Assembly (NCBI GenBank): GCA_902465105.1
Contig: CABQLM010000002.1
Coordinates: forward strand, 62,001-126,000
DNA length: 64,000 bases
Direction of reading: 5' to 3'
Origin: an uncultured Collinsella sp.
Lineage (GTDB): Bacteria; Actinomycetota; Coriobacteriia; Coriobacteriales; Coriobacteriaceae
A program made the position numbers and the translations under genes. Every line of letters starts with the position of its first letter. Within the stretch, counting starts at the first letter, position 1. Under the pieces are notes generated by a model that ran no database searches, was not told the DNA's origin, and saw nothing but the letters and a program-made list of their open reading frames with translations. Below are positions 9,401 to 15,706 of this stretch, in pieces.

Positions 9401-12400
9401 CCGGTGGCGACGACCTTGGCGTCCTCGCCCTCGCCCTCGACGAGCTCGAAGGAGAACTCGCCGTCCTTGAGGTCGCGGCCGTCCAGGACCTTGGTCGCGG
9501 CGATCTGGTCGGTGACGCTGGAGCTAGACGGCGTCAGGTTGTAGGAATTCTTAAACTCGGCGGTCTCTGCGCCCTGCAGCTTGTGCGCAGCGCCGAGCGT
9601 ACCGTCACCGTTGTCGGTGATGGTGGTCACAATGGTATAGGTCTTGCCGTCGTAGGAGATGCCGTTGCTGGTGGTTCCGCCCTTGGCCTCGCGCAGCGTG
9701 TAGGTGTGTTCGCCGGCCGCGGTGTACTTCACGGCGCCCATCGTGATCTTGCCGTCGGCGGCGTTGGTGCCGGTGGCGACGACCTTGTCGCCCTCGACGA
9801 GCTCGAAGGAGAACTCGCTGTCCTTGAGGTCGCGACCGGTCAGGGACTTGGTCGCGGCGATCTTATCGGTGACGCTGAAGCTCTTGGGGGTCAGATTGTA
9901 AGCATTCTTGAACTCGATGCTCTTAACGTCCTCGGCGCCCTCCAGCTCATGCGTAGCCACCAGCTGGCCCTTGCCGTTGTCGGCAATGGTCGTCACGATG
10001 GTGTAGACCGTGTTGTCGTAGGCAATACCACCGGCGTCGCCCTCAACCTCGTGCAGCGTGTAGGTGTGCTGGCCGATCTCGGTGTACTTGATGGGCTTGA
10101 ACGTCACCTTACCGTCGACAGCGTTCACAACGGTCTCGATAAGCTCAGAATCCTCGCCCTTAACCTCGCGCAGCTCAAAGCTGAACTCGCCGGCCGTAAG
10201 GTCGCGCCCGGTCAGGACCTTGGTAACTGTAATCTGATCGGTGACGCTCGACTCGGCGGGATTGGCGGTATAGGTGTTCTTGAACTCGGCCTCGCCCGAG
10301 GTCTTCTTCACGGAAGCCTCGAGCTCGCCCTTCGCGTTGGGCTTCACCGTCACGGTGAACTCTGCAACGTTCTTGCTGTAGGCGATGCCATGGACCGTGG
10401 TTCCGGCATACTTCTCGCTAACCTTGTAGACATACGTGCCCGGCTTGTCATAGGCAATCTCGCCAAAGCTAATGTCCGCATGGCCCTTGGTCGCAAATGC
10501 AGTCGTGGACTTGGGCATCGGGGCACTGTTCTCGGACGTCAGGCCAAACTCAAACTTGTCCTCATCCGTCCAGTTGCGACCCTCGAGCACCTTGGTCAGG
10601 CCAAAGTCGGCAGTTGCCAACGTTGTCGGCGTGGTATTGAGCGTAAAGCTAATCTTGCCGTTGTTGCCCAGATAAACATTGACCTTCGTCGCGCCGGAAA
10701 CAACCTTCGTGTTGTTCCACTGGGGATTGATTACGTCGCGTGCGGTGTCAGTCGGGTTTCCGCCCACACGTTCCTTGGTGGTGTGGAGCTGATTGATAAA
10801 GGCGAGGCGCGCAGTACCAGCCTTAATCGACCAGTGGTCGCCATCCTTTACTAAAGCGCCTTCAAAGCTTTCAAGCTCGCTTCCCTTAATCGGGATCGAA
10901 ACGGAATCATCGTACGGCGCACCCGACGAGTTCTGCGCCATAAACTCATCTTTGTACCAATAGGTCTTAGAGCCCGAAGGCTTTTCCGTTGCTAGCTTGG
11001 TGCAAGCTGCGTCCGTATAGACGGGCGTTAGCTTTTGAAAGTAGTAGTAGCTGTTCGTAGCAGCAGGCTCAAAACTCGCGACCGTATCGCCCGCATCGTC
11101 GCCGGTCCACTTGTTGGCGTAGAAGCTAACGGTATTGGAATCGGCGTCCTTGTGCTCATTGATGTAATCCTGCAGTCCCGGTACGTTATTGGGAGTAAAC
11201 AGGTTTTTGCGTGCAATAGCCTTTACACTCGATGCATATGCAACGCGGATAGGCGAGATGGCATCCGTGGAGTCAACCACGAACGTGCCCGCCGACTCGT
11301 CAACGGTAAAGCGGCGCAGCGGAATGAGCGATGCGGGGATCTTGACCGTCACGATGTCACCGCGCTGAGGGTTTTGCTCGTCCGCACGGTCGACCGTGAT
11401 CACCAGGTGAGCGAGCTCGCCATCAAACGTATAGGTATCGATATTGCCATCGGTCGACTTGGTGGCGGCGCCATAGGTCTTGCCGTTGTACTCGGCACCG
11501 ATAAAGCTATCGACCTGCATAAAGGCACCCAGCTCGTCCTCGAATGTGATGTAGCCGGAACCGTTGGGATTGTTGCCCTCGACCTTGGTCGGGAAACCCT
11601 TGCCCGACGTAATGGCACTCGAGATGTCCTTAAAGACCTGATCAAGCTCGGCGGCGTTGGTCGCCGACTTGTAGTAGCTAGCACCGGCAACGGGGTTGCC
11701 GAAATTGACATTCCACTCCTCAGTTCCAAAAAAGCCATGGCTTACGGACGATGTGGCATCCGGATAGTTACTCGACACGGCATGCATGAATTTATTCTCG
11801 TTGCTCGTGCGGCTGCTTGTTGGATCGTCGCCCGGCTTCGCACCGTTGAAGATACCGATGGTATAAATGGTCGCCCCGCCACTCTTTATGGTCTTGGCGA
11901 TATTGATGGCATCCTTAGCAACCTCGGCCTCAAAACCATTAGAACTCGTAGGAGAGCCATCGGTGAAGAACACAACGATCTTCTGGGCGTCTTCACGACC
12001 AGCGATGCCCTTGGCCAGGTCCATGCCATAGTCGGCACGAGTAGAGCCAGCAGGCTCGATTGAATTAACCGTGTTCTTGAGGCTCATTGCGCCATCACCC
12101 GAGCACGCCGTCAACTTCTGCATCGTCTGCGAGTAGTTGTAGGTGTTGCGGTCGGAGCGGTATGTATCATTACCGACCTTATCGCTCTTCTTACCCGCAA
12201 ACTTTACGATGGCAACCTGGTGCTGCTTGCTCGCGTCCTTAACGTTCTTGTTTTGCTCGGCAATGGTGTCGATAAAGTGGTTGGCAGCATTTTTGAGCGC
12301 AACGATACGCTTAGGGGACCCTTTACCACCCATAGGATCATCCATTGAGCCAGAGGCATCGAGCACCATCACGATGTCGAGCGGCTTGGAAACCAGCGAC

Positions 12401-12714
12401 GTTGTATCGGATGTCGAAGACATCGCCGAAAGCGTAGTCAAAAAGTCCGATTTCCCGTCATCGATTACTTGGACCGTCTTATCCGTCCAAATTCGGCCGA
12501 CGTTTTGCGTCGTGACCTTGCTGCCGTCATAGCCGCCCGCCCAGAACTTCCAATGGTTGCTGGTGTCGTGATCGACTATCTTTGTCGCTTCCGGTCCGTC
12601 CATACCGGTGCTGGACCTGGCGTTGACCTCGGGCAGCATGGCAAATGCTGCAGCCGGCAACACCAACACTACGGCCAGCATCACCGCCAAGAGACCCCTC
12701 GTGTACTTACCCAT
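6484..12714 (-). CDS. Giant LPxTG-anchored adhesin: VWA domain plus ten pilin-like repeats
   Basis: A 2076-residue cell-wall-anchored surface protein. A signal peptide (residues 1-25) is followed by a von Willebrand factor A domain (about 110-370) with the metal site DASGS at 119-123. About ten repeats of ~120-155 residues of the streptococcal pilin isopeptide-linkage (FctA/Spy0128-like) type follow; their starts, recognisable as (V/T/A)L(T/E/S)GR(D/P), lie near residues 706, 831, 954, 1075, 1195, 1320, 1476, 1616, 1798 and 1915. Repeat 8 carries an acidic Asp/Glu/Ala-rich insert (about 1675-1720). The C-terminus has LPTTGD, a membrane helix and RKR. The start is supported by AGAAGGGAG. It probably mediates adhesion. 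No class C sortase or minor pilin gene is nearby, so polymerisation is doubtful. Confidence 0.9.
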   Translation of the reverse strand: MGKYTRGLLAVMLAVVLVLPAAAFAMLPEVNARSSTGMDGPEATKIVDHDTSNHWKFWAGGYDGSKVTTQNVGRIWTDKTVQVIDDGKSDFLTTLSAMSSTSDTTSLVSKPLDIVMVLDASGSMDDPMGGKGSPKRIVALKNAANHFIDTIAEQNKNVKDASKQHQVAIVKFAGKKSDKVGNDTYRSDRNTYNYSQTMQKLTACSGDGAMSLKNTVNSIEPAGSTRADYGMDLAKGIAGREDAQKIVVFFTDGSPTSSNGFEAEVAKDAINIAKTIKSGGATIYTIGIFNGAKPGDDPTSSRTSNENKFMHAVSSNYPDATSSVSHGFFGTEEWNVNFGNPVAGASYYKSATNAAELDQVFKDISSAITSGKGFPTKVEGNNPNGSGYITFEDELGAFMQVDSFIGAEYNGKTYGAATKSTDGNIDTYTFDGELAHLVITVDRADEQNPQRGDIVTVKIPASLIPLRRFTVDESAGTFVVDSTDAISPIRVAYASSVKAIARKNLFTPNNVPGLQDYINEHKDADSNTVSFYANKWTGDDAGDTVASFEPAATNSYYYFQKLTPVYTDAACTKLATEKPSGSKTYWYKDEFMAQNSSGAPYDDSVSIPIKGSELESFEGALVKDGDHWSIKAGTARLAFINQLHTTKERVGGNPTDTARDVINPQWNNTKVVSGATKVNVYLGNNGKISFTLNTTPTTLATADFGLTKVLEGRNWTDEDKFEFGLTSENSAPMPKSTTAFATKGHADISFGEIAYDKPGTYVYKVSEKYAGTTVHGIAYSKNVAEFTVTVKPNAKGELEASVKKTSGEAEFKNTYTANPAESSVTDQITVTKVLTGRDLTAGEFSFELREVKGEDSELIETVVNAVDGKVTFKPIKYTEIGQHTYTLHEVEGDAGGIAYDNTVYTIVTTIADNGKGQLVATHELEGAEDVKSIEFKNAYNLTPKSFSVTDKIAATKSLTGRDLKDSEFSFELVEGDKVVATGTNAADGKITMGAVKYTAAGEHTYTLREAKGGTTSNGISYDGKTYTIVTTITDNGDGTLGAAHKLQGAETAEFKNSYNLTPSSSSVTDQIAATKVLDGRDLKDGEFSFELVEGEGEDAKVVATGTNDASGNITMSAVKYTEAGKHTYTLREVKGGTTSKGITYSDAKYTIETTITDNGDGTLKAEHVLKGTEPAEFKNSYSVTPIDAELDFDLIKAIDGRDWTDADEFSFTITAPEGAPLPDPATVTVSKKDAKDGVAAIKFGKIHYTAAGTYKYEIRENAGSAAGMTYDAHVTTAEVTVTENGDGTLTANVTKKESGRFTNTYRTELDYAAAGGLKLSKTLSGRPMTEGQFTFTVTPADEASANALGLHEGTNVYKSPAATEGTVGLIDILAGHEVMFTQADAGKTFTYTVAEKNDGQPGYTYDSAERTVTIAIADDGAGTLTATTTVSGGPNGTSVAVHKSGENKVESALVSFANSYHASTDNPGTAAQVVATKILAGRPMADGEFCFGIAYAGETEAINGTTAWNVNGQVSFGTLHYTTEMLADLVNARRAIRTDTDAKLAWTINYTAFEYTSPLAAKGITAAKPSFSFKVIVVDNGDGTLTAKPDYGGAEPVFENVYGADAVDAALAGVKKLQAAEDLTPADIAGKFTFTVTADEAGAPMPERATATNDAAGNVDFGKIHFTLDDLNNALGTTGDAAGEADADEADAGDAEADEAGADKTDADADEPKDEPEPAATAPRSHTFTYTVAESGSAPGVTNDANATRKVSYAVTDDGAGHLSVVRNGEAGADFTFTNTYSVVPTDSSVTDQITAIKRLTGRDLAAGEFTFDLLENGVAVASGTNDANGNVTLSPIRYEAPGAHTYTLREACPNALGLYKGVTYDSATYTVVTTVSDNGDGTLTAAHKLEGTTESAGFTNKYHAMPTQVSIGAIKVLEGRELKKDEFSFKLVGEDIESTVTNDADGKINFDKFEYDEPGTYVYAISEIKDDEAGMTYDKSVFTATVNVVDDGEGNLKANVAFAKGDKSVEGIVFNNTYKKPETPDPGTPKTVTNIVKTVKGFLPTTGDQQAAALLMAFVIAMAGVEALVWGIRKR

Positions 12715-12874
12715 CGCGTCTCCCTTCTCGCGGGCTCAGACCTTGCATCAGCCTAAAGTTACGGAATGAGACACCATTTGAGCAGGTGACACACGTTCCA
12801 GATTTGGTTTTGAGCGTGAGACAAATGTCTCACCAAAGTTGAGACACGGGATTTTCGCAGGTAAACGAATGCGA

Positions 12875-12913
12875 ATGAGGACCGGCGGGCATTTTTGCCC
12901 CACCGGCCCTCAT
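12875..12913 (-). terminator. Hairpin after the Ech operon
   Basis: A 16-bp stem (ATGAGGACCGGCGGGC against its near-complement, loop ATTTTT) lies just past the echF stop and 160 nt upstream of the adhesin start. It probably ends the hydrogenase transcript; there is no T-run after the stem on the minus strand, so it may act only weakly. Confidence 0.5.
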
Positions 12914-12920
12914 TTCCTCG

Positions 12921-13262
12921 CTACTCCGGCTTGGTTTCTACCGTGGGAGTCTTGTCCGCTGCGACTGGAGTGCGGGCGGTGTCCATAGTCAGGCAGTGTT
13001 TGGGGCAGCTCTCGATGCACTCGCCGCACACCACGCAGGCGTACGGATCGATCGACCAGGTACCGCCCTTGCGATTGACCGCGAGCGCGCCCGCCGGGCA
13101 ACGACGCGCGCACATCCCGCAGCAGATGCACACGTCCATGTCGTTAACGATATGTCCGCGCAAACGCTCGGGCGCCGCGAGCTTCTCCTGCGGATAGCAC
13201 ACCGTTACCGGCTGCTTGACCATAGAGCCCAAGGCCGTCTTGGCAAATGTCAGCAAACTCAT
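12921..13262 (-). CDS. echF: Ech-type hydrogenase ferredoxin-like subunit EchF (NuoI-like)
   Basis: A 113-residue two-cluster ferredoxin subunit. It has two CxxCxxCxxxCP motifs, at Cys45/48/51/55 and Cys76/79/82/86, each able to bind a [4Fe-4S] cluster. In Ech/NuoI-type complexes this subunit passes electrons from soluble ferredoxin to the small [NiFe] subunit. It is the last gene of the operon, 7 nt after echE. The C-terminal ~20 residues are Thr/Pro/Lys-rich and look unstructured. The assignment rests on the cysteine pattern plus operon context. Confidence 0.88.
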   Translation of the reverse strand: MSLLTFAKTALGSMVKQPVTVCYPQEKLAAPERLRGHIVNDMDVCICCGMCARRCPAGALAVNRKGGTWSIDPYACVVCGECIESCPKHCLTMDTARTPVAADKTPTVETKPE

Positions 13263-13269
13263 GCCGCGC

Positions 13270-14358
13270 CTACCTTTCCGTGCAGCTAATGCAGGGGTCG
13301 ATGGTCAGGATAATCATGGGCACGTTGGCAAGGAGCACGCCCTGCAGCGCATGCGTCAGACCCGCCAGGTTTTGCGACGTCGGCGTTCGCACGCGAAAAC
13401 GGTCCAGGTTCTTGGTGCCATTGCCGCGCACATAGTAATACGCCTCGCCGCGCGGTTGCTCAATCACAACCTCGCCGCGTGCGCCGTCGGCCGGCGTAAG
13501 CTTGGTGCGCCCGCCGATCCCGTCGTACGGAATCTTGCCCACAAGCTCCTTAATGATGTCCATGGCCTGCGTGACCTCGGCACAACGCACCTGGCAGCGG
13601 GCATAGCAGTCGCCATCGGTAGCAACGATGGGCTCGAACGCAGCCAGGTCCGCATAGGCACCGTCGCCAAACATGCGCACGTCGTAGTCCACGCCCGAGG
13701 CGCGCCCAAACGGACCGACCATCGAAAGCTCCAGCGCGTCTTTCTTGCTGATCACGCCCACGCCATGCAGGCGTTCGCCGCAGCTGTTGTCGTCCAAAAA
13801 CGTATGCACCAGGGTCTCGTAGTCAGGACGCATGGCATCGAGCGTCTGGACAATACCCGCCAGCTCGGAGTCCTCGATATCGTGCTTAAGGCCGCCGATC
13901 TCGTTGATCGACAGAATCACGCGGCCACCGCAAGTGCTCTCAAAGATCTTGAGAATCTGCTCGCGCAGGGTCCACGACCGATAGAACAGCGCCTCGAAGC
14001 CAAAGGCGTCGGCGAGCAGGCCCAGCCACAGCAGATGCGAGTGGATGCGCGAAAGCTCATGCAAAATGGTGCGGATATACTGCACGCGGCCGGGCACCTC
14101 GATGTCGAGCATGCGCTCGCAGGCGCTGGCATAGCCGTAGCTATGGCCCACGGCGCAGATGCCGCAGATGCGCTCGGCGATGTAGCCAAACTGATGCATA
14201 TCGCGCTTTTCGGTGAGCTTCTCGAGTCCGCGGTGCACAAAACCGATCTGCGGAATTGCCTCGATGACGCGGTCGTCCTCGATCACCAGGTCCAGATGAA
14301 GCGGCTCGGGCAGCACCGGGTGCTGCGGGCCAAACGGAATAACGGAGCGATGTGCCAT
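13270..14358 (-). CDS. echE: Group 4 [NiFe] hydrogenase large subunit EchE
   Basis: A 362-residue catalytic subunit carrying the Ni-Fe site. The N-terminal ligand motif is RICGICAVGH (Cys65, Cys68) and the C-terminal motif is DPCISCTER (Cys356, Cys359), which are the last residues of the protein. Both motifs are those of membrane-bound group 4 hydrogenases (EchE/CooH/HycE), not NuoD, which lacks the cysteines. There is no C-terminal extension after the second motif, so no maturation endopeptidase would be needed, as described for some group 4 enzymes. It lies between echD and echF with gaps of 5 and 7 nt. Confidence 0.92.
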   Translation of the reverse strand: MAHRSVIPFGPQHPVLPEPLHLDLVIEDDRVIEAIPQIGFVHRGLEKLTEKRDMHQFGYIAERICGICAVGHSYGYASACERMLDIEVPGRVQYIRTILHELSRIHSHLLWLGLLADAFGFEALFYRSWTLREQILKIFESTCGGRVILSINEIGGLKHDIEDSELAGIVQTLDAMRPDYETLVHTFLDDNSCGERLHGVGVISKKDALELSMVGPFGRASGVDYDVRMFGDGAYADLAAFEPIVATDGDCYARCQVRCAEVTQAMDIIKELVGKIPYDGIGGRTKLTPADGARGEVVIEQPRGEAYYYVRGNGTKNLDRFRVRTPTSQNLAGLTHALQGVLLANVPMIILTIDPCISCTER

Positions 14359-14363
14359 GGACC

Positions 14364-15074
14364 TTACGCCTCCTTTTTCTGCTTGTCGCGGGCGGCCTTG
14401 GCGGCAAGCGCCGCACGGACCTTGGCCGCTTTCTCGGGATCCATGGCAGCGAGCTTTGCCTCCATCTCGGCAGCCTTGAGCGCGGCCTTCGCAGCAGCTT
14501 CATCGTGCTGAGCATCGGAGCCGGCAGCCGCAGCGGACTGGGCAGCGGCGCCCGCGGCATTGCCGGCGCCCGCAGCGCCCTCCCCCGCAGCCGCAGCAGC
14601 CGCCTTCTCGGCCGCAGCCTTGCGCGCCTTGGCCTCGGCAGCCGCACGGACCTTCATGGCCTTCTCTCGCGCAGCTTTCACCTCGGGCGTGATAACGCTC
14701 ATGGGTTCAGCGGTCGAGACCTGGTAGAAAAAGCCCTTAAAGTCAATCTGCATGTCGGTAATGGCAAGCCCAAACAAGTCGTGGGCCTCATTTTCAAACG
14801 GGAACACCGCGGGGTAATACGAGCTGATGGACGGAATCTCCTGGTACTGGTCGATGCCCTCAACCACCAGGTTCTCGATCGCATAGCTGCCGTCCTGCGC
14901 AATATGCTCCTGAGCAGCACGAACGTTGATAAACGTATAGACCAAGCGATACGAGCCGTCGTCGACGTTGCGCTCGGCGTGCATTTGCACAAAGCGCGCG
15001 CCAACGCCCTTGAGCGCCTGAACATGCGGCAGGAGCTCGTCGATCCCGACGGTGGTATAGATAGCCTTTTGCAT
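14364..15074 (-). CDS. echD: Ech hydrogenase subunit EchD (NuoC-like) with Ala/Lys-rich tail
   Basis: A 236-residue protein. Residues 1 to about 125 match the NADH dehydrogenase 30-kDa (NuoC) fold, including SSYYPAVFPFENEAHDLFGL, the segment typical of EchD/NuoC. From about residue 130 the protein is a low-complexity Ala/Lys/Glu tail predicted to be helical or disordered, roughly doubling the family's usual length. The start codon shares its A with the stop of echC (TAATG), so translation is coupled. It is expected to dock EchC and EchE. The tail's role is unknown. Confidence 0.85.
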   Translation of the reverse strand: MQKAIYTTVGIDELLPHVQALKGVGARFVQMHAERNVDDGSYRLVYTFINVRAAQEHIAQDGSYAIENLVVEGIDQYQEIPSISSYYPAVFPFENEAHDLFGLAITDMQIDFKGFFYQVSTAEPMSVITPEVKAAREKAMKVRAAAEAKARKAAAEKAAAAAAGEGAAGAGNAAGAAAQSAAAAGSDAQHDEAAAKAALKAAEMEAKLAAMDPEKAAKVRAALAAKAARDKQKKEA

Positions 15075-15694
15075 TACTCGGCCTCCTTTGCAGCGACGGG
15101 CGTCTCAGCAGGTGTGTCACCAGCGGCGGGCGCGGCGGACTTCCCGGCAGGCGCCTCATCGACAACGGCCCCAGCCCCGGTCCCCGCAGCCACAAACCCG
15201 TCTTCGCCCAGTTCAACGCCACCGTCCCAGGTAGCGGCACCGCCCACGGTGAGCGGATCGCCACCGGCGCGCATCACGGCCTCCTTCTGGTCCAGGATGC
15301 CGCACGCCTCCACAATGGCATCGATCACGGTCTCGGGGCGAATGGCGCACCCGGGCGCGTACACGTCCACGGGAATCGCGCGGTCCACGCCGCCAATCAC
15401 GTTATAGGCATCGCGGAATACGCCGCCCGAACACGCGCAGATGCCGCAGGCCACCACACACTTGGGCTCGAGCATCTGGTTGTAGATCTGGCGCACGACG
15501 GGCAGATTCTGCGCGTTGACCGAACCCGTCACCAAAAAGATGTCCGCATGCTTGGGGTTACCGGTGTTGACCACGCCAAAGCGCTCCGCATCGAACAGCG
15601 GCGTGAGCGAGGCCAGCACCTCGATATCGCATCCGTTGCAGCTCGAGCCGTCGTAATGAATAACCCACGGCGAGCGCGACATTTTATGATCCAT
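15074..15694 (-). CDS. echC: Ech hydrogenase small subunit EchC (NuoB-like)
   Basis: A 206-residue small subunit that should carry the proximal [4Fe-4S] cluster next to the Ni-Fe site. The ligands are in SSCNGCDIE (Cys19, Cys22), VVACGICACSGG (Cys83) and APGCAIRPE (Cys116), the pattern of EchC/HycG/NuoB. The last ~60 residues form an Ala/Gly/Pro/acidic extension not needed for the fold. The start at 15694 is preceded by AGGAGG with 9-nt spacing; an internal Met5 is less well placed. It lies 12 nt after echAB and abuts echD. Confidence 0.9.
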   Translation of the reverse strand: MDHKMSRSPWVIHYDGSSCNGCDIEVLASLTPLFDAERFGVVNTGNPKHADIFLVTGSVNAQNLPVVRQIYNQMLEPKCVVACGICACSGGVFRDAYNVIGGVDRAIPVDVYAPGCAIRPETVIDAIVEACGILDQKEAVMRAGGDPLTVGGAATWDGGVELGEDGFVAAGTGAGAVVDEAPAGKSAAPAAGDTPAETPVAAKEAE

Positions 15695-15706
15695 GGATGC
15701 CGCCTC

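Noticed and set aside
6900-10700. Regular repeats as a possible CRISPR array or satellite
   Set aside because: Repeats are ~360 bp, in frame, and encode pilin-type domains; no short direct repeats with unique spacers are present anywhere in the window.
6325-10854. A long open frame on the + strand opposite the adhesin gene
   Set aside because: It is the antisense of repetitive GC-rich coding DNA, has no known domain and no ribosome binding site. The minus-strand adhesin explains the region fully.
13270-14358. Complex I NuoD subunit
   Set aside because: NuoD lacks the four Ni-binding cysteines that are present here.
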